From positions 1-11,311 of the forward strand of contig JAEYYL010000261.1 of NCBI GenBank assembly GCA_023430825.1: a DNA stretch of 11,311 bases, in the 5' to 3' direction. The notes beneath the pieces are model-generated. The model worked only from the letters and a program-made list of their open reading frames with translations, did no database searches and was not told the origin of the DNA. The position numbers and the translations under genes are program-made. Source of the stretch: Verrucomicrobiota bacterium (GTDB lineage Bacteria > Verrucomicrobiota > Verrucomicrobiia > Opitutales > Opitutaceae). Position 1 is the stretch's first letter; every line of letters begins with the position of its first letter. Positions 6,298-11,311 of this stretch are shown one piece after another.

Positions 6298-6377
6298 GCG
6301 CCCTCTGCGCTCTTTGCGATCTCCGTGTTAAACCGGATGGGAAATTTTGAAACACGGAGGACGCGGAGAGCGCGGAG
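6298..6377. repeat. Inverted pair of 'acacggag' dispersed repeats
   Basis: The left arm (6298-6332) contains GCGATCTCCGTGTTAAA. The right arm (6346-6377) contains AACACGGAGGACGCGGAGAG and is an imperfect reverse complement of the left. The arms are separated by 13 bases. A further copy in the left-arm orientation lies at 7794-7830. I recall this motif as a common dispersed element in intergenic DNA of environmental bacteria, where it generates spurious peptide predictions. Confidence 0.65.
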
Positions 6378-6399
6378 CCCCGAGGACAAGGCGTCGGAC

Positions 6400-6423
6400 A
6401 GGAGGGCCAAGCTCCGCGCGGCC
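6400..6423. repeat. 24-bp dispersed repeat, copy 2
   Basis: This is an exact second copy of the 24-bp sequence at 6011-6034, in the same orientation, 389 bp downstream. It ends 16 bases before the stop codon of the minus-strand lipoprotein gene. Confidence 0.75.
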
Positions 6424-6439
6424 GTCTCCAGCAGGGGCT

Positions 6440-6892
6440 TTACAGAAGATCGCGGGTCCGCCCCTCCCGCTTCGTCGCGAAATCAGACGTGGGATACTTC
6501 ATGTCTACGTATATCGGGCGAGTGAACTCGGTCCCATACCCGGAAACGCGGATCTCTGCATCGATCACTTCTTCGAACAGGCAATTGATGCATCGGCGCA
6601 CGGCGGTTACCGTGACTTCCGTCCCGGCAGCAAGTGTGTCCCGGGTAATCAACTCCGGACCGCTCCAACTGGGGGAAGTCGGATTAACGACATAATAGTC
6701 GACGGTCTTTCGAAAACCCGGCGGCGCATTCACCCCGGAAATATGCATGGGAACCTTCAGCAAATACGCGGCGCCGACGTAAGCGCGATAGGCGGAGCTA
6801 GAACTTACGTCCTGGAACCTCTGCGGCGTGCTGCAGCCACAAACGCCGAGAAGCGCCGCTGACAACATGAGCAACGTGGGGATCAGCTTCAT
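6440..6892 (-). CDS. Putative small lipoprotein of unknown function
   Basis: The 150-residue product starts with a lipoprotein signal: basic MK, hydrophobic LIPTLLMLSAALLGV, then CGC-S. Cys20 is the likely lipidated residue, although Val-Cys-Gly before it is an imperfect lipobox. The mature part is rich in beta-type sequence (TEVTVTAVRR, AEIRVSGYG, RPIYVDMKY) and carries a CINC pair at 101-104. I do not recognise a family. It follows the DUF4304 gene on the same strand after 23 bp, so the two are probably one transcript. Base composition is closer to balanced than in the flanking core genes, suggesting acquired DNA. The purine-rich GACGGCAGAAA precedes the ATG. Confidence 0.72.
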   Translation of the reverse strand: MKLIPTLLMLSAALLGVCGCSTPQRFQDVSSSSAYRAYVGAAYLLKVPMHISGVNAPPGFRKTVDYYVVNPTSPSWSGPELITRDTLAAGTEVTVTAVRRCINCLFEEVIDAEIRVSGYGTEFTRPIYVDMKYPTSDFATKREGRTRDLL

Positions 6893-6915
6893 TTTCTGCC
6901 GTCAGCAGTCAGACA

Positions 6916-7338
6916 CTACGGGGCGTAGCCCCCGTCGTTGTCTGTGATGTTCTGGATGGGCTCTGCTTCGTGCAGTATTAAGTGCAGGGCCAATCGAGCG
7001 ACCGACTCGCAATCTTCATTCTGGTCATAGCGAAACCAATAATCTGTGTCGCTTACCGAGGGTGGCTTCAGCCTCTTTCTGTCGCTCGGATGCAAATCCC
7101 ACGCCGTAAGTTTGAACGCGGGAATGTGCTTCCCCCAATACGTCGTGAATCCTTCTTTTTTCCCTTTTGCGGCTTCGATTATAAAGCCGCCTCCGTGGCG
7201 GTCGAACTGGAAGGTAAGTAAATCAACCTCTTCGTTGATGCGCCTGAAATGAGGAAACGAACCGGTGAATCCGTGCTTTCGGAGCGCAGGAATCACGACC
7301 TTCTTCAATGCGGCATCCATGTCTTCACGGGTCTTCAT
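6916..7338 (-). CDS. DUF4304 domain-containing protein
   Basis: The 140-residue cytoplasmic protein has no signal peptide or membrane segment. Its start, DMDAALKKVVIPALRKHGFT followed by GSFPHFRRINEEVDLLTFQF, fits the DUF4304 pattern of an N-terminal helix, 'L...GF...', 'F.R' and then a beta sheet. The rest (FTTYWGKHIPAF, DTDYWFRYD) also agrees with that family, whose function is not established. I chose the ATG at 7338 because GGTGGA lies six bases upstream; an in-frame ATG at 7353 would add five residues (MGGRK). The DNA is about 47-52% GC by count of the lines at 7141 and 7201, compared with 63% or more in the yhbY region, which points to horizontal origin. It is the first gene of a two-gene unit with the lipoprotein. 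Confidence 0.75.
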   Translation of the reverse strand: MKTREDMDAALKKVVIPALRKHGFTGSFPHFRRINEEVDLLTFQFDRHGGGFIIEAAKGKKEGFTTYWGKHIPAFKLTAWDLHPSDRKRLKPPSVSDTDYWFRYDQNEDCESVARLALHLILHEAEPIQNITDNDGGYAP

Positions 7339-7344
7339 CTTTCT

Positions 7345-7350
7345 TCCACC
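7345..7350 (-). promoter_or_regulatory. Shine-Dalgarno for the DUF4304 gene
   Basis: GGTGGA on the minus strand ends six bases before the ATG at 7338 and decides that start over the ATG at 7353. It is the clearest ribosome binding site in the window; the core genes lack one. Confidence 0.5.
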
Positions 7351-7353
7351 CAT

Positions 7354-7955
7354 CAGTGTTATTAGGCCTTCGTCGAGGCCTTACTCGCGGGTTGCTCACG
7401 GTGCCCAAAAAATCTCGTAAGGTTCCGGCACTCAAGGCTCGTTTCGCAGGAGCAAGGCATTTGTCGGTTACTGCGATTCCCGGCAAAAGCCTTACTCGCG
7501 CGCGTTGCCGGAGCCCGTCCCAGCCCTTCCGACCGCGCTGTCTTTTCTTCCCCGCGTGGAAGGTCGCTCTGGCTCACGCAGCGTTTCCGCCGGATCTGGG
7601 ATCTGCCGGGGCGTTACTGGCCGGCGATGCTCAGCTTCCCGAAATACTGTAAACAGCATCGGCCCGGCGCCTCCGTCGCGCTGATCAGGCAATATCTCAG
7701 CGGGATCACCAAGAGCTCGATCGCGCAGCGCTGCGCTGGTTTTACGGGGCGGCGATGTCTTCCGCTCCACTCGTCGCCGCGCGCGCGTCCTCTTCTCCTC
7801 CGCGCCCTCCGCGATCTCCGTGTTAAAACGGTCGGGGCCCGTGGATCGAACGAGAGGGAAACCCGATCGTCTCCGGCAAAGGTGGGGCGTCGGGTTTGAA
7901 GCGTCACGGCGATAGGCCGGCCGAAAGTCGCATACCAAGTATCAGGGCAGACTGA
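7354..7955. other. Gene-free gap, probably decayed
   Basis: No gene can be supported across these 602 bp. Several long open frames exist on both strands, but they look like products of GC-rich sequence. One plus-strand frame (7366-7899) has plausible protein-like stretches such as RFRRIWDLPGRYWPAMLSF, yet it lacks a suitable start and runs straight through the 'acacggag' repeat at 7794-7830. It may include remnants of a lost gene. Confidence 0.45.
7794..7830. repeat. 'acacggag' dispersed repeat, single copy
   Basis: GCGATCTCCGTGTTAAAA with a preceding CCGCGCCCTCC matches the left arm of the pair at 6298-6332 in the same orientation, with a few differences. It lies on the far side of the two accessory genes from that pair. 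Confidence 0.6.
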
Positions 7956-7988
7956 TAAACAAAAAGCCCGGCATGCTGGTGCCGGGCT
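7956..7988 (-). terminator. Intrinsic terminator of the TonB-domain gene
   Basis: On the minus strand AGCCCGGCA (7988-7980) and TGCCGGGCT (7973-7965) form a perfect nine-pair stem with a six-base loop, followed directly by a T-rich tail (7965-7956). It starts 24 bases after the stop of the 8013-8759 gene and probably ends the transcript of that gene, possibly together with the upstream surface-protein gene. Confidence 0.9.
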
Positions 7989-8012
7989 CGCACAACACAA
8001 CTGGCCTGAAAA

Positions 8013-8759
8013 TTACTCCGTGTTCTTCGCGACGACCTTCGGGTTGAAGTTGAAATCCTGCCGCGCTTCCACGAGCACCGGACGCCCGCGCGCCGTCGGC
8101 GGTTCGAACTCCCACTGCGACACCGCACCGATCGCCGCCGACGCAAAGATGTCGTCCCCCTCCGCCGTCAACCGGCTCACCGCCGGCAACCGCACCCGGC
8201 CCTGCTCATCGATATAGAACCGCACCGTCACCGATGCCGCCCGGGGACCTTCCGGCGTCTCGACCGGATAAACCGGGGTCACCACTTTCTTCGGCGTGGG
8301 AATGCGGTCCAACTGACGCAGCGTCGCCACCCGATAGCCGTAGGAACCCGGCATCAGTTCCATGCTGCGCCGCAGCACATACACACTGGGGCTCAGGTTC
8401 ACCACCGTCAGCCCCTGGCTTTCGTAAACAAACGTCAACTCCACCGTCGCCGCCCGCGGTTCGCCGTTGAGCCACGCCGGTTCGAACTTCCACTTCTTCA
8501 GGGCCGCCACCGCGCTGTCGGCGAACTCGGCGTGAGAATAGAAGGTGACGAGGTGGTCCATCAGGTTGCCTTGATCGTCGACCTGGATCGACACGTGCAC
8601 CTCGCCCTCCTTGATGCCGATCTCAGAGAGCGCGCGAGGATACATCGGCGTGGACGTCTGGATGACTTTCATCGGTTTGTAGTCCGCCGGGGCGGCCGCC
8701 GAGACTTCCGCGGCGAGACCGAGCGCCGCGAGGAGCAAGATGGAAATTCGAGCTTTCAT
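8013..8759 (-). CDS. Secreted protein with two TonB C-terminal domains
   Basis: The 248-residue product has a cleavable-type signal peptide (MKARISILLLAALGLAAEVS, then AAA) and no further membrane helix. Two TonB_C-like domains follow. The first spans about 30-112, with TSTPMYPRAL and the hallmark KKWKFEPAW (88-96). The second spans about 155-238, with VTPVYPVE, VTVRFYIDEQGRV and QWEFEPP (215-221). TonB_C domains normally contact the TonB box of outer-membrane receptors, but this protein lacks the N-terminal anchor required to transmit energy from ExbB/ExbD. It is therefore more likely a soluble periplasmic adaptor or a domain paralogue. The ATG at 8759 is set by the signal peptide; TCTTCCTCATC precedes it, without a Shine-Dalgarno. 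It lies 71 bp downstream of the PEP-CTERM gene and ends in a strong terminator. Confidence 0.85.
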   Translation of the reverse strand: MKARISILLLAALGLAAEVSAAAPADYKPMKVIQTSTPMYPRALSEIGIKEGEVHVSIQVDDQGNLMDHLVTFYSHAEFADSAVAALKKWKFEPAWLNGEPRAATVELTFVYESQGLTVVNLSPSVYVLRRSMELMPGSYGYRVATLRQLDRIPTPKKVVTPVYPVETPEGPRAASVTVRFYIDEQGRVRLPAVSRLTAEGDDIFASAAIGAVSQWEFEPPTARGRPVLVEARQDFNFNPKVVAKNTE

Positions 8760-8830
8760 GATGAGGAAGAGTTGCCCCGCATAACACCGGGGAAACGCGC
8801 TCCCCTTCACCCTCCCACGCCGCGCCGTCG

Positions 8831-11311
8831 TTACTTTCCGCCCGCCACCCGCCGCCCGCGCCGCAGCGAGAGCCACACCGCTCCCAACCCCAGCGCGAGC
8901 AACGCCCAAGTCGACGGCTCAGGAACCGGCGTGAAGTTCACGAACAGATCGTTCCCGACGAAACCCACGGCAAACGTGCCGCCGGCGAGGTTGTTCGAAA
9001 AATTCGCCGTGTTCACGTGAAAGGCATTCGCCGTGAGCGTGCCGGCGAGACTGGTCGCCGAGGCAAACTTCCAACTGTAGGCTTGGGCGGCGTTGAAATT
9101 CGCGAGCGCCCCCGCGCTGCTGCCGTTGAGCGAATACAGGTTCACGATGAACTGGCTCTCCGAACTCGCGTTGACCGTAAGCGCCCCGCTGATCGAAAGC
9201 AGGCTGTAGTCGGTGCCGCTCACCCCGGCCGAATCGCTGATCTGAAAATCGAACTTCCCGCCGCCCACGAACGTCGTGCTTCCCACCCGTAGCGTCGCCG
9301 GACTCCCCATCGTCAGCCCCGGAGCAACGGTGCCGCCCGACTTCACGTTCACCGCTCCCGCGATCCGGCCGCTGCCCGCGAGCACCGCGCCGGAAAACAC
9401 ATCGACCGCACCCGAGCCCGTCGCCGAATCGACCGCGTTCGTGACGATCAGCTTCGAGTAAAGCAGCGTTCCACCCTGATACGTGTTCGGCCCCGAAAAC
9501 GTCAGCGCCCCCGAACCCGCCGTCTGCGTGACCCCACCGCTGCCGGAGATCGTCTGCCCAAACGTCACCGCATCGCTGCGCGCGAACGACAGCCGGCCGT
9601 TATTCGTCACGTTCCCCGCGATCATGCCCGTCGTGCCGCCGTTGCCCAACTGGAGAAACGCATTCGCGTCGATCGTCGTGCCGCCGCCGTAGGTGTTGGT
9701 GCCCGTGAGAGTCACGCCAAAACCGTCCGCGTTGCCCACGCGAAATCCACCTTCGCCGGCAATCGTGCCGGCAAACAACGTGCCCGACCCCGGATTCGCG
9801 CCGAGCGTCACGTTCAAGACGCGATCGTCCGCAATGTCGATCGACGCACCCGCCCCGTTGCCGACGAATCGCTGGATGGTCTGACTGGCGTCGACTTCGA
9901 AGACCGCCCCCGCCGCCATCTCGAGACCGGTGCCGGCCGGCAGGACATTTGTCTGACCAGTCACTTTCAACCGGCCCCCGTCGACCCGCGTCGTGCCGGT
10001 GTAAGCGTTCACCCCCGATAGCGTCAGCGTGCCTGGGCCGGACTTCCTTAACCCGCTTCCGGTGACAATGCCGCCGTAACTCAGCGTCGTGCCATCCTCC
10101 GTCTGGATCACGCCGCCGTTCGCGCCGAATGAAATGCCGCGATTCGCCGCCAGCGTGAAACTGTCCGTGATCTTCAAGACGCCTCCATTGAACGCCAGCG
10201 AGCCGGCCGTCGCACTCTCCGGCACCGCGCCAAGATTGGCGTCCTGACTGATCACCAAGGTGCCTTGATTGATCGTCGTGCCGCCGGCGTAGCTGTTGTT
10301 CCCCGTCACGGTAAACGTGCCCGGCCCACCCATCACGAGTCCGCCGTCGCCGGAGATCACACCCGCAAACGTCGCCAGCGTGTGATTCGTATCGGTCGCA
10401 TCCGGCAGATTGATCGTCAGCGCCTTTTCGCTCGCGATGACGGCGCGGCTCGTGGTCGAGCTGCTGATCAGACCGCGAATGGTCTGGTTCTGGTTCACCT
10501 GCAATTCACCCGCGCCCTCCAGCATGATGTCCGCGCCGGTCGCCAGCGTCGCGCCCGACGTGTTGCCGAGCGCCAGAACCGCGCCGTCCTTGATCGTCGT
10601 GCCGCCATTGTAGGTGTTCGCACCCGTCAGCGTCAGCGTCCCGGAACCATTTTTCACCAAAGAACCGTCACCGCTGATCGTGCCCGCGAAGGTCGTCGAA
10701 ACCGATCCGTTTACGGTGAGGGTCCTGCCACCGACGAAAGTCACACTCGCATCGCTGCTGCCGTCCAACGAGCCGATGGTCTGATCGTAATCGAGCGCCA
10801 GCACCGCGTCGCCAATCGTCACCGCGCCGGTCGTCGGCAGCGCATCTTTTACATAAACACGCAATTGTCCGCCCGTGATTTCGGTGCCGCCGCCATAAGT
10901 GTTGTTGCCACTGAGCTTCTGCGTGCCCGGGCCAGTCTTCACCAACTTGCCCGACGAACCCGAGATCACACCGGAAAAATTCCACAGTGTATCGTCAGCG
11001 ACGTTCAGCGTGAGCGTCTTCTCCGACCCAATCTGCACACTGCCACTGCCAATCAAGCCACCCAGCGTTTGGTTCTCACCCAAGGTGAGCGTGGCATGGA
11101 GTTCCACTTTGATATCGCGGAAAGTCGGGAGCGCGTTTGCTACCGTTGTCCTGATCGTTCCGGCGGTGATCGTCGTGCCACCGCCATAGGTGCTCGTTCC
11201 CGAGAGCACTAACGTGCCGTCGCCGGACTTCGTCAGCTCGTAAGTGCCTTCACCGTCGTCGATCGAATTCACGATCGTGAGCAGCTTGTCGGCCGCCACC
11301 GAAAACGTCCG
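8831..11311 (-). CDS. PEP-CTERM surface protein with autotransporter-associated beta-strand repeats (partial)
   Basis: The 3' part of a large gene; 826 codons are visible, the frame is open to the window edge, and the true start lies beyond 11311. A GTG at 11299 is only an internal valine. The product is repetitive, Gly/Thr/Asn-rich beta-helix material with seven autotransporter-associated beta-strand repeats (PATR type, 'GxGTLtLsGxNtYxGGTti..G.l'). A C-terminal non-repeat region follows (SGRIAGAVNVKSGGTVAPG onward). The end is a PEP-CTERM sorting signal: VPEPS, the hydrophobic TWALLALGLGAVWLSL, then RRGRR. No C-terminal autotransporter barrel is present, so export is expected by Sec with exosortase-dependent anchoring rather than by type V secretion. 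Such proteins are abundant in Opitutaceae and are presumed to be surface or matrix components. It may be cotranscribed with the TonB-domain gene downstream. Confidence 0.93.
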   Translation of the reverse strand, partial: RTFSVAADKLLTIVNSIDDGEGTYELTKSGDGTLVLSGTSTYGGGTTITAGTIRTTVANALPTFRDIKVELHATLTLGENQTLGGLIGSGSVQIGSEKTLTLNVADDTLWNFSGVISGSSGKLVKTGPGTQKLSGNNTYGGGTEITGGQLRVYVKDALPTTGAVTIGDAVLALDYDQTIGSLDGSSDASVTFVGGRTLTVNGSVSTTFAGTISGDGSLVKNGSGTLTLTGANTYNGGTTIKDGAVLALGNTSGATLATGADIMLEGAGELQVNQNQTIRGLISSSTTSRAVIASEKALTINLPDATDTNHTLATFAGVISGDGGLVMGGPGTFTVTGNNSYAGGTTINQGTLVISQDANLGAVPESATAGSLAFNGGVLKITDSFTLAANRGISFGANGGVIQTEDGTTLSYGGIVTGSGLRKSGPGTLTLSGVNAYTGTTRVDGGRLKVTGQTNVLPAGTGLEMAAGAVFEVDASQTIQRFVGNGAGASIDIADDRVLNVTLGANPGSGTLFAGTIAGEGGFRVGNADGFGVTLTGTNTYGGGTTIDANAFLQLGNGGTTGMIAGNVTNNGRLSFARSDAVTFGQTISGSGGVTQTAGSGALTFSGPNTYQGGTLLYSKLIVTNAVDSATGSGAVDVFSGAVLAGSGRIAGAVNVKSGGTVAPGLTMGSPATLRVGSTTFVGGGKFDFQISDSAGVSGTDYSLLSISGALTVNASSESQFIVNLYSLNGSSAGALANFNAAQAYSWKFASATSLAGTLTANAFHVNTANFSNNLAGGTFAVGFVGNDLFVNFTPVPEPSTWALLALGLGAVWLSLRRGRRVAGGK
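8846..8929 (-). other. PEP-CTERM sorting signal
   Basis: This segment encodes VPEPS, a 16-residue hydrophobic helix and RRGRR at the extreme C-terminus of the surface protein. This tripartite signal is recognised by exosortase (EpsH/XrtA-like) systems. No exosortase gene is in the window, so the processing enzyme must be encoded elsewhere. Confidence 0.9.
9443..11227 (-). repeat. Seven PATR-type beta-strand repeats within the surface protein
   Basis: Units lie at 11150-11227, 10859-10936, 10571-10651, 10250-10330, 9962-10042, 9650-9730 and 9443-9520. Representative cores are GDGTLVLSGTSTYGGGTTI, GPGTQKLSGNNTYGGGTEI and GSGTLTLTGANTYNGGTTI. Spacing is about 95-107 residues for the first six and shortens to 70 before the last. 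The fifth (GVNAYTGTTRV) lacks one Gly and the seventh diverges after QGGT. At the DNA level the plus strand shows a recurring 'gtgccgcc..g.aggtgtt' word in most units. Confidence 0.85.

Larger units (their letters stand above)
5931..6439. other. Gene-free, repeat-rich gap
   Basis: This 509-bp stretch holds no protein I can support. It contains the GTGA hairpin at 5948-5974, two copies of a 24-bp exact repeat at 6011 and 6400, and an inverted pair of 'acacggag' repeats at 6298-6377. The region between 6035 and 6297 shows neither a recognisable gene nor a recognisable RNA. On the minus strand near 6245-6280 a short frame reads AEELEARIARG followed by a stop, which resembles a protein C-terminus but is too short to assign. 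Confidence 0.5.

Noticed and set aside
6298..7830. CRISPR-like interpretation of the repeated segments
   Set aside because: Copies are few, imperfect, in mixed orientation and irregularly spaced, with no cas genes.
7366..7899. Plus-strand open frame of about 178 codons with protein-like stretches
   Set aside because: It has no good start codon, no recognisable family and reads through an 'acacggag' repeat; kept only as a possible gene remnant.
7492..8000. Minus-strand open frames between the DUF4304 gene and the terminator
   Set aside because: Their peptide 'NTEIAEGAEEKRT' is simply the translation of the dispersed repeat at 7794-7830.
8760..8830. Possible terminator between the surface-protein and TonB-domain genes
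   Set aside because: Only a five-pair CCCCG/CGGGG stem with no T-tract, so readthrough is likely.
10265..11212. A 315-codon plus-strand frame opposite the surface-protein gene
   Set aside because: Arg/His-rich antisense of a repetitive gene; the minus frame has clear PATR repeats and a PEP-CTERM end.

Overview
The window reads as chromosomal DNA of a high-GC Gram-negative bacterium, most likely Verrucomicrobiota of the Opitutaceae type. This is inferred from a PEP-CTERM protein built of autotransporter-associated beta-strand repeats, two TonB-family proteins, GYF-RDD and YhbY housekeeping-type genes, dispersed 'acacggag..cgcggag' repeats in the gaps, and gene starts that mostly lack a Shine-Dalgarno sequence. 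No tRNA, rRNA, CRISPR array or complete insertion sequence is visible.

Layout, left to right. Bases 1-310 hold a decayed scrap of an IS4/IS1380-type transposase (minus strand). A membrane-anchored alpha/beta hydrolase (312-1436, minus) is divergent from an RsuA-type rRNA pseudouridine synthase (1563-2270, plus). A TonB-family protein (2299-3081, minus) converges on rsuA and is divergent from yhbY (3230-3535, plus). A GYF-RDD membrane protein (3603-4280) follows. Next is a compact three-gene operon (4513-5930): a small single-pass membrane protein, a CnrX/Spy-like periplasmic sensor and an ECF sigma factor. The order and sizes match the CnrY-CnrX-CnrH regulatory module, but no efflux genes follow. 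Two hairpins with different stems but the same loop and flanks sit just before and just after this operon.

From 5931 to about 7955 the DNA looks like an accessory or decaying region. It is gene-poor and repeat-bearing, and carries two minus-strand genes of lower GC: a DUF4304 protein and a small lipoprotein. The right end (7956-11311, minus) holds a large PEP-CTERM beta-strand-repeat surface protein, whose start lies beyond the window, followed 71 bp downstream by a secreted protein with two TonB C-terminal domains and then a clear intrinsic terminator.

Functionally, the best-supported regulatory unit is the envelope-sensing sigma module. The surface-protein/TonB-domain pair may be cotranscribed. 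The most unusual sequence signals are the covarying hairpin pair around the sigma operon and the pyrimidine-rich, Shine-Dalgarno-free starts of the core genes.
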